DNA from: Telmatactis stephensoni | Lineage: Eukaryota; Cnidaria; Anthozoa; Actiniaria; Isophelliidae | DNA: 64,000 nt | Reading direction: 5' to 3' | Assembly (NCBI GenBank): GCA_029948255.1 | Contig: JALIZF010001445.1 | Location: forward strand, 248,001 to 312,000 | Shown: one piece after another, positions 1 to 12,200 of the stretch | Layout of the letters: each line of letters starts with the position of its first letter | Position numbering within the stretch: position 1 is the stretch's first letter | Notes under the pieces: generated by a model | The model's input: the letters and a program-made list of their open reading frames with translations, nothing else | What the model was told of the DNA's origin: nothing | The model's database searches: none | Made by a program: the position numbers and the translations under genes

Positions 1-214
1 CTCACAAAACTGAATTAAAAACCCAATGGACGCCACACAAAAACAGCTATTCATGTAGAATAAGATGACACTTGGATATCGACACTGTGACTTCCATCCT
101 ATTAGAAATGTTACCTAAAAGCAGAAATATTACATTTTATACGAGAAAATAGAAGGTGAGGCACTAATATTTAGCGTCGGTTGTTCCTTCAGCTAACGCT
201 GGTCTCCCAGTAAG

Positions 215-362
215 CTGACTGCGCGCTCTCCCTCTTTCATCAGTGATCCGTTTTTAAAGCTGCGCAGATTGGAAGAAGTAGAAACAAGTGTGAGGTGACT
301 GGGAATCGAACTGGGAACCTCTCGCTTTAGAAAGCCGCGCACTAACCGAGCTACACTTGTCT
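215..362 (-). repeat. tRNA-derived SINE, copy 1
   Basis: Read on the minus strand this has a tRNA-like head: an A-box-like TAGCTCGGTTAGTGCGC and a B-box-like AGTTCGATTCC, followed by a non-tRNA body. The same head and body recur at 6312-6490, including the shared stretch GCAGATTGGA followed by AGAAGT. The arms do not fold into a proper cloverleaf T-stem, so this is a SINE and not a working tRNA gene. Confidence 0.7.
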
Positions 363-540
363 TATTTTTAGACTTGACTTAGTTAGACACAAACTCTGGC
401 CGTATGGTATGAACGGCACTTTAATCTGGACTTTACCCGAGACAAAATTAACCGAACAGCTCAGAACTTTGTTCCTTGCTAAGTCACGTCTTATGCATAT
501 CCCGGGTAGAAGTGTCGTACAGAGAGTTCGTGTCTTAGAT

Positions 541-778
541 CAAGAGACCATAATACTAAGAGAGCGAAACTCAGTATTGATGTCTGTGCGATGTTCGCGG
601 CGACTAAGGCTATTTTTAGTAACTTCGCCAGTCGCGCGCGCAAGGCCCTCAACCAATAGAATTTGCTTTTTGGCGTGCGCGCGGAAGGGACCGAAGTTAC
701 TAAAAATAGCCTTAGCCACCACGAACATGGCACAGACATCAATACTGAGCTTCGCTCTCTTAGTATTATGGTCTCTTG
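541..778. mobile_element. MITE with inverted repeats and 7-bp target duplication
   Basis: The terminal inverted repeats begin CAAGAGACCATAATACTAAG and extend through about 95 bp per arm, with short divergent inner parts. The 7-bp direct repeat CTTAGAT flanks the element (534-540 and 779-785). A relative lacking its far end lies at 37887-38127. ORFs on both strands here are hairpin shadows. Confidence 0.8.
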
Positions 779-1333
779 CTTAGATATAAGACGTATTATT
801 TTCGCTCATTCAAGTAGTCCAACAATCTTCTTGCATTGAAGAGAAACGGATAGGTCTTTTGTCTTCTGTCCTCACTTGTTAATGGACAGCAGAGATCGGG
901 TTGATTTCGGCGTCCCGGGATAAAACCAGCCCGGATAAAAAAATCATTTAAGTTCATAAGAGTAGTTTTTACCCGGAATGACATGAATTTTGTATCACAT
1001 TTCGTCCTGTTGCTGGAGGGTGCGTTGTCCTGGGCTGACAGTTAAAGCCCGAAACGAGAAGGCCTTCATGTCAGGGTAGAAAAGACTTATGTAAAAGAAA
1101 ATGAATTCTTTGCGAGTTCTTTTCCCGATCTCCATGTAAAAGTCTCACCAGAAAATGATGTAAAACTCGTACGTCCCGCAAACAGAGACGAAATCGTCCC
1201 GCGACGAAAACATCTCCACTGAAAATCATGTGAACTACAAGAAAGCAATGAGCGGACAACACAGGGACAAAACCGTCCATGTACTAAATACAACCTTAGA
1301 AAGAAATCATAAGGAAAACTGTGGAATACGTAC
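779..1333. other. Intronic/flanking sequence of SMO, no gene seen
   Basis: This lies between the MITE and SMO exon 2, within what should be the second SMO intron. I see no conserved coding segment or clear repeat on either strand. Confidence 0.5.
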
Positions 1334-1519
1334 GATAGTAAAAAGAGTACACAAGGTTGTCAGTGCACCAAAAGCGGCAACAAAACGATGTATTCTTGTG
1401 TGTTCCTCTTGACTGAAAATCGGATTTCTGCACTGAATACCACAGCCTTGTATTCCCTCGTACCAACTGGACTTGTGGTCTGTCTCCACTAACGGTGCTT
1501 TACAGGCTGACTCGTTCAG
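1334..1519 (-). CDS. SMO: SMO exon 2: linker and start of TM1
   Basis: The reading frame encodes LNESACKAPLVETDHKSSWY followed by EGIQGCGIQC and FVAAFGALTTLCTLFTI. The donor is ATC|GTACGT (1334/1333), phase 0. The start is uncertain. An AG at 1521-1520 gives a phase-0 exon of 62 codons. The stronger polypyrimidine acceptor at 1537-1536 would add 16 nt but does not join exon 1 in frame. Confidence 0.88.
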
Positions 1520-3215
1520 CTTTGAGTTTTTTGACCTAAAGAATTCCACAATGATTCAACATGTTAGTGCGATATGCAAACGGAAATTAGCGAGTAAATT
1601 AGGAGCAGTAGGAAAATAGAGTGGTTTTATTTAACTCGTGAAAAAATTGTCTTCAAACTAATTCGTTAGTAGTAGCTAGACTGTAAATCCATTGTTTTCT
1701 TTCGTTCTTTAGAGTGATTTTCATCGGACTGTGAAATACTAACTAGCTATTAGTGTATAGCAGTCAAAATTCAACAAAAGGAAACAATGGAATTGGGATC
1801 TACTAGTGTGTATTAGCTTAGTAACTATTTCACAGTCCGATGAAAATCACTCTATCAACTATAGTACTCACCAGTTAGTCAACTTTCTTTCAAGGGTTAA
1901 ATCATATATAACTTCTCTGTCGTGATAGTGTTGTGTTGTGTTGAGTTGTGCTGTGTTGTGTGTGTGTTGTGTTGTTGTGATGTGTTGTGTTGTGTTGTTG
2001 TGATGTGTTGTGTTGTGTGTGTGTTGTGTTGCGTTGTTTTGTGTTGTTATGTTGTGTGGTGTTGCGTTGATTTCACGTGTTCCGTTGCGTTGTGTGAAGT
2101 TGTGGTGTGTTTTGCTGAGCTGTGTTGTGCTGTGCTGTGTTGTGTGCAGTGTTGTGTTGAGTAGAGCTGTGCTGTGTTGTGTTGTGTTGTGTGTTGAACT
2201 GAGTTGAGTTGAGATGAGTTGTGTTGTGATTACACAGTGCTGCATATTTTGTGTTGTGCCGTGCTTAGAGAACGATTATCTCTTCTCTCGAGGAAACTGA
2301 GCGAAAGGCTGTTGTCACAAGCAGTTTATTTCCAGGATCGAGACAACCGAAGTATACGTCGCCCAAGCGCTCGATCCCCCAAAACGCTAAACCACGCGCG
2401 CGCGCGTTACACGAAATAACATCACTACGTTCGCAGCCACGTACACTAAACTACCCTCTTCAAATTTTATCAAGTTGAACAGAGGCATAAGATTTTTTCG
2501 CGTCTTTCAGCATCGTAACAGCGATGTGACACTCAAAATTGTTGTCCATATGCTAGCTGTCCAACAAAGCTGTCTACCAGTGTAATATGTAAACTGCATT
2601 ACAAGTCAAATATTGATTTTTGTTGAAAGATTAAAAACTTGAAGAACAATTGATACACGACAGTGTCAAAGGCCATACAAGCACGAAAAACTGTCTGGAT
2701 TTAATTCAATACAAATCATTTTTGAATTACGATGAATCACTGTTTCAATAAGTACTAGACAAAGAGGTACAAATACTTACTGTTCCGTTGCAGGTTCTGT
2801 CAGGGAATCGTTCACATTTTAAAAACTTCGGCCAATCTCTATTATAACGCTCCACTACAGAGCAAGGCTTACGAGTCGCCAAACACTGCTCCCGACACGG
2901 CAAATTGACAGTGGAATTTTCGCATTTTGGAACGTATATTTGACAAAGTAACGGTTGTAGAACGGACCAGCACTTTGGAAGAAATCGTAGACCTTCCCAA
3001 AGTCGTAACTTCTGCTGAATTTCTTCTTGGTTCTTTGAATCTTCGGCGAGGTCTGTTGAGGTATGTGAGTAGGGAAGTACTTCACCAAGACACTTACGGT
3101 TCTCCAATAGAATAGGCTCGCAAGTTGTGTTTATAAACCCAGTTGATAAAACTAATAAGTCATATCGAATAAATAGAATAAATAGAATACGACCTGTTGA
3201 CCAAAAACTGTTCAT
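1334..3215 (-). CDS. SMO: Smoothened (class F receptor of the Hedgehog pathway), 5' part only
   Basis: Smoothened is the seven-transmembrane class F receptor that carries the Hedgehog signal downstream of Patched. Two exons are visible. Exon 1 encodes an N-terminal signal peptide and the extracellular Frizzled-type cysteine-rich domain. Exon 2 encodes the linker and the start of transmembrane helix 1. Motifs shared with animal Smoothened include CLGEVLPYSHTSTDLA, LWEGLRFLPKCW, PLLCQIYVPKCEN and, in exon 2, WYEGIQGCGIQC and FVAAFGALTTLCTLFTI. These fit Smoothened rather than Frizzled. Helices 1-7 and the tail should lie beyond the left edge, and I found no further exon between 1 and 1333. The exon 1/exon 2 join is not settled: the best-looking acceptor breaks phase, and a second one 16 nt downstream keeps it. 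Confidence 0.93.
1710..1854. repeat. Hairpin MITE in SMO intron 1
   Basis: The ends are exact inverted repeats of about 29 bp starting TAGAGTGATTTTCATCGGAC and ending in its complement. TA at both ends suggests a Tc1/mariner-type TA target duplication. Confidence 0.7.
1921..2250. repeat. Degenerate TGTTG/TGTTGTG microsatellite
   Basis: About 300 bp of imperfect TGTTG repeats lie in SMO intron 1. The Cys/Val-rich and Thr/His/Asn-rich frames across it are products of the repeat, not genes. Confidence 0.9.
2781..3215 (-). CDS. SMO: SMO exon 1: signal peptide and cysteine-rich domain
   Basis: The ATG is at 3213-3215. The first residues (MNSFWSTGRILFILFIRYDL) are hydrophobic and look like a signal peptide. 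The CRD then runs from TTCEPILLENRKC to the CNGT end, with the expected cysteine spacing. The donor ACA|GTAAGT lies at 2781/2780, in phase 0, giving 145 codons. Confidence 0.93.
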
Positions 3216-4383
3216 AATCGAGATTTCTCTACCGGTACGTCTCCAGAGTGAGCGGAAAATAAATTTGATATTCGATACTTTTAGTTAGTAGTTGTTTATT
3301 GGCTGGTTTAATCATTAAAGGAGAGTAAATTGAGCTCCAGCTACTTGAATGATGTATGTCATCTCTCGTTAAGCTTTGACGGCTCGCAGCGGTCTATCTA
3401 CAGCATTGAAAGCCGTGTACACCCTCTGCTTTGTGAAGTGAACTATGGAAGATTTAAGGAAGTTTCGATTCTACATTACAAATTTCTCTAAGCTCCGAGA
3501 ATCTGCTTCTTGAAAAGAGCTCACGACTTAAGTAGCGTAGCAGGAGATTAAAAATTTGTTAAATTATTCAAGTTAAAATACTTTTGAAGACTACAATTTT
3601 TGATAAACAATGAGTAGTTAAAATACTTGAAATGTAGTCAAAATAACTTGAATAGACAGACAAAAAAATATCAGAGGGAACTCCTAGAGGTCCCCATGGT
3701 AGAATACATGTTGAGTAGAACTTGTAAAAGTGAAAAAAAGATAGCTGAAAATAATTCATTCTTTTACAAAACCCTGCTTGAAAAAAATAATTGGATACTT
3801 CCTCATGAGTAAAATTATCTAACCTTGATAAAAATAATCTAATTTAGTTAAATAAAAGCAAATTTTTTCTCGCGCTTCTAATGCAATTTTAGAGATTTTA
3901 ATTATTGCTAGAGCGAAATTGCCGAGTGTATCATGTCTGGCAACATAGGCGGCAACGATGTCTCGCAACAAAGAATGTGTTGCAGAAAGTTCAAAAGTTT
4001 GAACTTTTCTCCTGCAACATTTTAAACATTGTACTTTCGTACTGAATGTTGCAGAGTGATGATAGATGCTCCAATTTTTCTCTGCAACAAAATCTAAAAT
4101 TGCATTGCCAGCGCGAGAACACATAGCGGCGTGTATCACCTAATATTTTGAGTATATTCCTCAATTTAGACGTTGTCAAAACGTTTTTCTTATAGTAGTT
4201 GCATTCGAGGAGAAAAACTATCCAAATCATTAGTACAAAAAGTCCAAATAATCATATATAATCGGTTATTTCTAGTATTATTAAGTAAACCTTTTTGAAA
4301 CATATCGTCGCACATGAGGGATTAGGACTGTACTTTATATAATAATTGCATGGTATATTACACGCGCTGATTGGCTGTAATTA

Positions 4384-4640
4384 CAGTACACACACATAGA
4401 TGACGTCACTGAATCTTACGCACACTCTGATTGGTTGAAATTTTCGATGGATATTACATAAAGCAAATAGATTCCGTTTTTCTGTGGGTCTGTACTCTAA
4501 TAGATGCACAGATGACGTGAGAACAACAGTCACGCCACACGACTTCGTCTCGTGGCGTAGTTTTTTGTTCTCATCACATTTTGACGTCATCTGTTCATCT
4601 ATTAGGGGCCTTAGAGTACAGACGCACAGAAAAATGCAAT
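4384..4640. repeat. Hairpin MITE with CRE-like TGACGTCA sites, copy 1
   Basis: The inner arms match as inverted repeats around GTCTGTACTCTAATAGATGC and its complement. TGACGTCA occurs at 4401 and again in the right arm. Relatives lie at 4788-5033 and 8905-9031. Confidence 0.65.
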
Positions 4641-4787
4641 CTATTGTTAACTTGACTCGTCTAATTTTTGAAGATATTTAAAAATTAGCTAGTGCCCTAG
4701 AAGAGTTTCGTGTTTATATTCTTTCGTGAAACAAGTGTTCAAGAATATGTGGTGACATCACTTCCCATTGGTCGAGAACCATGTATT

Positions 4788-5033
4788 ACAGTACACACGC
4801 ATAGATGACGTCATTGAATCTTACGCGCGCTCTGATTGGTTAAAATATTTCGAAACGTATTTTGAAAGACAAATGGGTTTTATTTTCTTGGCGTCTGTAC
4901 TCTAACAGATACACATAAGACGTAAGAAGTGGTGAGAATGACTTGGTACGTCTCGTGGCGTACTTTTTTGTTCTCATCACATTTTGACGTCAACTGTGCA
5001 TCTATTAGAATACAGACGCACGGAAAAATTGAA
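4788..5033. repeat. Hairpin MITE with CRE-like sites, copy 2
   Basis: It has the same order of motifs as copy 1: TACAGTACACACGCATAGAT, TGACGTCA, GTCTGTACTCTAACAGAT, then TTTTGACGTCA and a final TACAGACGCAC. Confidence 0.65.
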
Positions 5034-5994
5034 TCAAAATTTCTTTTGGAAAAGCGTCGACCAGTGCTGTTTAGAGAAATTCTTGACCTCGCCCAAAGTG
5101 AAAACCTTTGTCAATCCCTGGCCAAAGGGGAGTAAAATCGACCTTCCTCGTTTTTTCTACTATATAGAAAATTGAAGTTAAGCAATGACTAATGTAAAGA
5201 ACAACACCGTAGTCATGTTTAGTATTTTAATTTTGAAACGACCTGCGCTTAAGGTTGGTGCCTACTAATGGGAAGGTAATTTTTTTGGCCAAAACCCACA
5301 TGGGTATCAAAGAGCCCATCATAGGGAGCTAGAATCCAAGGAAAAAATTGGGGGTCACCGTGCATATTAATGAGTTACACGCCATCAAATGTTGCAAAAT
5401 CTGCCTATTCTTGAGGCCCAAAGAAAAAATCATAAATACCCCAGATTTTGAAAAAATGTCAAACTTTTTTTACTAAAACGTTTACAACACAATTCTCTTA
5501 CTTGTCAATGCCATAAGAAATATGAAAAACCAGAATAACAATTTTTTTCAATGACTTTTTACTAGTTTTAGATCTGTTTTGGTTCATGACCGCCAAATGA
5601 AAAGTCCAATTTTTGCAATCAAGTTTCAATTTTAAATTCATAAAAGTATTTTAAAATAGTAGGTTAATCTCCACTTTACAATTTACAAAAATAAAAAATA
5701 GGGGTATCCGTGCGATTTAGAAAGTTATTTACCGATAAACGCGCGAAAACTGATCAGAATTCGCGAAAATGATCAATAAACAATATTCACACTTTGTACT
5801 TTTTGTATAAATACACTGCTATTCCGATAAGTTTTCTTTAATTTTATATATAATAAATGTACATAATTCTGTAAGTATTTCTACGATCGAGGGTCGTCTC
5901 ATTAATTTGCGCAATATCTTATATTTGTGGTCAATTATTAGAAACTTTCTAATTAAACACATTTAAACCCATTTATCTTACTTAAGCGATCTAA

Positions 5995-6203
5995 CTAAAC
6001 TTCAGCGATAAAGATTTCATTGCCGATCTCAATCAAATCCTCTTCCGGTTCTTGCAGCCGTCCGGAATCATCACGCAGCGGCTCTGCCCCTCTTCGTCTT
6101 CTCTTGAGGGCAAAAAACACTGCTAAGCCAGTAATTATAGCCAATAGAATACCAGCAAATGAAGACACTGTTGAGATTATGATTGTCTGTTTTTCGCGCT
6201 CTC
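5995..6203 (-). CDS. ZP-mucin exon 8: transmembrane helix and cytoplasmic tail
   Basis: Acceptor TTTGTTTTAG|GA (6203) is in phase 1. It encodes [18 protein letters not shown] and [14 protein letters not shown], then KRRRRGAEP and an acidic 35-residue tail ending EIFIAEV and TAG (5997-5995). The helix followed by a basic stop-transfer signal gives type I topology. Confidence 0.92.
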
Positions 6204-9200
6204 CTAAAACAAATTAAAGAAAAACACCGTAAGTATTAAAGTAAAGTAAAGCAACCATATTTAACAGTCGATAACTCGTAACAGTAATTCAACTGACAAA
6301 CCTGAGGTCGACGGTGCGCTCATTTTACTCCCCTCTCTCCATCAGTGCTCCGTTTTAAGGGTATTTAAAGCTAATTAGAGCTACACAGATTGGAAAGAAG
6401 TCGAAACAAAGATGTGAGGTCTGACTGGGGATCGAACTCGACTCTGGACCTCTCGCACCGAAGGCCGCGCACTAACCAACTGTGCAATTCTTGCTCCTTC
6501 AGCATAGAGCAGTTTTCATTTTTTGCAGTATTGGTTGGTAAAAATCGCAAATTGAAATACCCAGATGAAATGATCAAATGCACAACTTTCAACAATGTTG
6601 GATGTTGCTGTGGCCATTAATAATAATAATCTTTATTGAGGATACCAACATCATATATATGGTTTACAGAAGGGTCCTCCTTTGCCGTTTTCCCGCCATT
6701 TGAGCGGGAAAACGGCAAATTTCGGCGGGAAATAATTTCAAATGTTTTGATAGACATAACCGTGCTAACGCGATCACGGCACCGTACGGTCGGTCCCCCC
6801 ATTCAAAAGGTAAGTACTTGGTTCATGCAACACCAATTGTATCAATAGACGATACATCATTGATATACAATTGATGTTTCATACACCAAGTACTTACCCC
6901 CAAAAATCCAGGCTTACTAGTTGTCAGAAGATATTCTTCAATTGCAATCATTCCCAGGAGAATGAATTGAACAAAAGACATGGCAGCAATGTTGGTGGTC
7001 TTGACAAAAGAAAACCTCCAACATGGCTGCCATGTCTTTTGCTCAATTCACTCTCCTGGGAATGATTGTAGTTAAATCAAATCAAGTTGAATAATTTTTC
7101 TCTGAAACCGATCGAAGAAAAAGGAGAACTTACAATTTACTATCAAAGTTATCAAGTATCTTTCATCCAGTCCCCCCACAAGAAATCATTACACAGGTAT
7201 CCTTACCAAAAGTAGTGATGTCCTTGTCCACTTTTTTAAGAGTCAATGGTCCTGATGCCAAGTGATATAAGCTGGATTCGTCGTGTGCTACCTTCGTTCG
7301 AGTTATTTCTCGTTTTATCCTACTCGGGAGCGGATTCGCACATCCAGTGACGCACTTAGATTTCTTTGAGCTACTGTGACAGACCATTAGCAAGCAGTGC
7401 AGATAGACCACGGGATAATCGGCGATGAATCGAAAGGCATCGATAGAGAACCTTTGCTTTCTGTTTACAGAGTACTTGTATTTCATAGTTTTGTCAAGAG
7501 TACAGCTAAAACGTAGAATATTAAGAGTGTAAGTGAAAAGATCACCCGACTTTGGATCTCAACAAAGTTCGGAGGTTCCGCCACAACCTCCCAAATTAGA
7601 TGATCGTCGTTAAAGTATTTCAAAAGATGTATAGGAAAAGGAGAAAAAAGGGAAAATTTGTTAATGTCTGGGTAGACAAGAAAATATCAGAGAAAATAGG
7701 CCCTTTGCAGCATGTTGGAATGCAGCTCAATTTGGAGGGCAAGACAAAAGAATTTCAATGTCCTGTTAGCTGGAAACTATTGTCTTTACCCTCCAAAATG
7801 CGCTCATTTCCACGTGCTGCAAAGGACCTATTGCCAGATTGCAATGTGTATAATGCGTTGGGAATCGAAAAGAGGAATAAAAGAAAGGGAAAGAGCGGGT
7901 GAGACAAAACAGGAAACATTCGGAAACATTAACAATAAACAAATCAAATCTCGCGCGCGGGAAGGTCTAACTGTACTTTGTCAGTCATCAATGACAATAT
8001 TGACGTATTTCAATTCCGATTTACATTCCATGCTGCATATCTTGACGAAAAAGTGCTGTATTTATCTTTTTCCTAGAGAAGTTTCATGTGACTGTAAAGC
8101 TGACCGCGCCGCGCTGTGACCTTGTCATTGTCGTGATGTCTATAAAAATATTGACATTCCTACCGTTGCGTAATCGTAACTGTGGTGTTATCGCAGCCGT
8201 GGCGTAAACGTAACGATTGCGTAATCGTTACCATGACGCAATGGTAACTCTTCCATTTCCATAGTAGACATGCATGTAAAAATTATCGCAGCCGTGGCGT
8301 AAACGTAACGGTTGCGTAATCGTGACCATGACGCAATGGTAACTCTTCCATTTCCATAGTCGACATGCATGTAAAAATTACTCTAGACAAAACACAAAGA
8401 TGAAAGTTCAATCATACCCTTTATCTAGAAATACGTAACTTGGCGAGCTCGTGTGGCTGGGATTTGTAGTTGCTAAGCACTTCTCGGCAAACACATACAG
8501 ATCGCCTTTCTTTGAAAGCACTTGGTATTGCACGTAAATAGGATCATCAAGCTTGACGCTGATTGGATAATCGCTGGGCGTATATTTCGTGGTATAGCTC
8601 TTGTCGGAGTATAAGTCCATCTCAAAGGTGAAGTTTCCAAATGAACCTTAGATAATAACAATTAAGAAAATAATCTCAAAATGAGTGCGAACTTTTGAAA
8701 TTCAAGTCCTGTTTCTAGTTTCATAGAGGTTATTAAGCAGTTGTACTGATTAGGAGACTAAATTTTTCTTCACTCAGCTTCTCAGTTGTAATGCTTTTTC
8801 TAAACAAGCTACAACTCAGTGGCTAGAATTAACGCCTGAACAGAATCCAGAAAGTAACACATTACGCGCACTACTTTCAATAAATATATACAACAAATAG
8901 ATTTCACTTTCTGTGCGTCTGTACTCTGATAGTGCACAGATGACGTCAAAATGAGGCGAGAACAACCACGCTAAATCCGTACTTTTTCCTTCTAACCACA
9001 TTTTGACGTTCACTATCTGTGCATATATTTATACACATTTCTTTGTTAAATTACATACCTTCTTCAGCATCGACTTTTCTTTTCGGTTCAAAACTTGTCA
9101 TGCTCACAAATTTCTTTCTTTTATATGTACAATTAAACGGTAAGGTCAGCTCTTCTTCCCGAGTCACAGAAACACCAGCAATTGGATTACTGACTTTGTA

Positions 9201-12200
9201 TGCTCTAACTTCGTTCTTGTAAGTGATTTCATTTTTCGTTTGCTCGATCGTCGTTTGGCAGCCATTTAACAAAGTTCGAAGCCTGATGGCATTCCTAGAT
9301 ACATTTGAAAGACAGGATTTATCTTTCAAGTGGAATCCAGCTGGATCAAGATGAGGGTACTTGTTGGGGTCGATCTCAATTTCCATGTAGTTTTCTTCAC
9401 ACCTGACCTTTGTTTTTCTCTGTCAAAACAGAGTTACACCAAGTAAGTCACGAATATTAAATAGTACATTTTGATAACAATAGACATCCCATAACGTCTT
9501 GCTCTTTATACACCTATTTTAAAAAGGTTGTCAGATGAGAGGTCTAAAGCCCACGCGACTAGACCGAAAGGATTATGGGTAGTTTCAAAACCTTACTCGA
9601 TTTTCGGTTTTGGACTTGCCTTTTAACATCAACAATTCAAGTTCTTTGTTTTATAAGGCAGAAGCAAGATAGTCGTGAATTGTCATGTTTGATTTTTCTA
9701 TGTTTAGTAATTTCTACCCATAGTCCCTTTCGGGCTAGTCTCGTAGGCTTTAGACCCTTCGCCGACAATGTTTTTTGAAACAGGTGTATGTTACAAGGGG
9801 TTTGTCCTGTTTGTCATGCGCACGATTATCATCGTAACCTACTCTCGCGGGCAACAAACATTTTCAGTCATTCAATATCTCATGATACTTAACAAATTGA
9901 AGATGGTTTTGAGTTGTCTGTCCTCTTATTGACACACTCTAATCAACCAATCAGATCGCGAGATTAGTATCAAGTGAGTGTAAAAAATACAATACAGATG
10001 CGTATTGTAGGTACTGAGGACACAATAAAACGTAAAGCCCCTATGACACAATTTCTATTTATTTCGAAAATAAATTCATATTAGAGAATATAATGAAAAT
10101 AATTTCATTTTTTCTAATATTGACGCCTTATCCTTACGATATAAAAGTTTTAAAACTCAAAATGCAAATGAGATGACGTCAAAGATGGAATCTGGACTTA
10201 TTTCATGTGGTATTTGCAATAATTGCTCTTCGATTAGATAACAAACTTTTTTTGTTAAACTGCAGGTTTTATCTATAGAACTGATTTACAAATGAAAAAA
10301 TTCCAGTATTTAGGATTGAGTCGTTTTGGTATAAAAAATGATGCCTCCTTTGACGTCATCAAATTAGCATAAGAAGATTTAAAACGTTCATAACTCAGAA
10401 ATATGAACTCATCTGCAACTGGTAATATTAAACTGTTCTAGTTATCACTTAATAAATAAGTCATTTTTAGAAAAAAAAATTGTGTCATTAGGGGCTTTAA
10501 CATATACATTGTTCCCTTGAAAAACGTATTTAAATTCCCAAACCCTCCATAAAATGCTTACACTCTTAGAAGTTGGTTTCTTAATAGGCTTCGTCTTCTT
10601 AGTAGGTTTCTTAGTAGGCTTCGTCTTCTTCTTAGTTGGCTTCTTAGTTGGCTTCTTAGTAGGCTTCTTAGTAGGCTTCTTAGTAGGCTTCTTAGTTGGC
10701 TTCTTAGTAGGCTTCTTAGTTGGCTTCTTAGTAGGCTTCTTAGTAGGCTTCTTAGTAGGCTTCTTAGTTGGCTTCTTAGTAGGCTTCTTAGTTGGCTTCT
10801 TAGTAGGCTTCTTAGTTGGCTTCTTAGTAGGCTTCTTAGTTGGCTTCTTAGTAGGCTTCTTAGTTGGCTTCTTAGTAGGCTTCTTAGTTGGCTTCTTAGT
10901 AGGCTTCTTAGTAGGCTTCTTAGTAGGCTTCTTAGTAGGCTTCTTAGTAGGCTTCTTAGTTGGCTTCTTAGTAGGCTTCTTAGTAGGCTTCTTAGTTGGC
11001 TTCTTAGTTGGCTTCTTGGTAGGCTTCTTAGTAGGCTTAGGCTTAGTAGGCTTCTTAGTTGGCTTCTTGGTAGGCTTAGGCTTAGTTGGCTTCTTGGTAG
11101 GCTTAGGCTTAGTTGGCTTCTTAGTTGGCTTCGTTGGCTTCTTAGTTGGCTTCTTAGTAGGCTTAGGCTTAGTTGGCTTCTTAGTTGGCTTCGTTGGCTT
11201 CTTAGTAGGCTTAGGCTTAGTTGGCTTCTTAGTAGGCTTAGGCTTAGTTGGCTTCTTGGTTGGCTTCGTTGGCTTCTTAGTAGGCTTAGGCTTAGTTGGC
11301 TTCTTAGTTGGCTTCTTAGTTGGCTTCTTAGTAGGCTTAGGCTTAGTTGGCTTAGGCTTAGTTGGCTTCTTAGTAGGCTTAGGCTTAGTTGGCTTCTTAG
11401 TTGGCTTCGTTGGCTTCTTAGTAGGCTTAGGCTTAGTTGGCTTCTTGGTTGGCTTCGTTGGCTTCTTAGTAGGCTTAGGCTTAGTTGGCTTCTTAGTAGG
11501 CTTAGGCTTAGTTGGCTTAGGCTTAGTTGGCTTCTTAGTTGGCTTCTTAGTAGGCTTAGGCTTAGTTGGCTTAGGCTTAGTTGGCTTCTTAGTAGGCTTA
11601 GGCTTAGTTGGCTTCTTGGTTGGCTTCGTTGGCTTCTTAGTAGGCTTAGGCTTAGTTGGCTTCTTAGTAGGCTTAGGCTTAGTTGGCTTCTTGGTTGGCT
11701 TCGTTGGCTTCTTAGTAGGCTTAGGCTTAGTTGGCTTCTTAGTAGGCTTAGGCTTAGTAGGCTTCTTAGTAGGCTTCGTTGTCTTCTTGGATGGTACAGT
11801 AGTTGCAATGGTGGTCTTCTTGGATGGTGCAGTAGTTGCAACGATAAAACGTAACATAAAAATTAGTCCCTTGAAAATCGTATTTAAAATCCCAACCCCT
11901 CCAGAAAACGCTTTTGTCAGGTCGTAAATAAAACCTCTTCACCAACTAAATTTACACAAACTACAATCATTGCCAGAACGGTTGGCACGATTTGTCATTA
12001 TAGCGCGCGCAATGCATTTTCCTGTTATTTATGGCCCCCCCTCCCCCCCTTTCAATGTTGGAGTGCACCTACCAGCCTAAACTCAGTCAAGCACACTCTA
12101 AAGCACCCATCAACATTGATAAGGGGGGCGGGGGATGCACATATACAATCACAAAGTGCATTATATAATGAGTCCCTAACATTTTCACATCGGACCAACT

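Larger units (their letters stand above)
3216..5994. other. Intergenic region between SMO and the ZP-mucin gene
   Basis: This spans from the SMO 5' end to the 3' end of the ZP gene. It holds two copies of a TGACGTCA-bearing hairpin repeat (4384-4640 and 4788-5033) and otherwise AT-rich sequence. An ATTAAA on the minus strand at 5837-5842, about 153 nt past the ZP stop codon, is a possible poly(A) signal. I see no coding gene. Confidence 0.55.

Noticed and set aside
270..362. tRNA gene
   Set aside because: A and B box-like motifs exist, but the T-stem and D-stem do not pair and a second diverged copy with the same non-tRNA body occurs, so it is a SINE.
409..783. 124-codon plus ORF and overlapping minus ORFs
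   Set aside because: They lie over the arms of the MITE at 541-778, which explains similar peptides on both strands.
1071..1293. Minus-strand ORFs as a possible SMO exon 3
   Set aside because: The translations show no similarity to the TM1-TM2 region expected after LCTLFTI, so exon 3 is taken to lie outside the window.
7600..8119. Plus-strand ORFs of 100 and 135 codons
   Set aside because: They overlap a hairpin element at 7695-7842 within a ZP-gene intron, on the opposite strand, with no domain.
10554..11927. 457-codon plus-strand frame of Val/Gly/Phe/Leu repeats, and a second minus frame of Leu/Arg/Ser repeats, across the Lys-Pro-Thr exon
   Set aside because: These arise because a 12-bp-based repeat without stops is open in several frames. 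Only the Lys-Pro-Thr frame joins in phase to exons on both sides.
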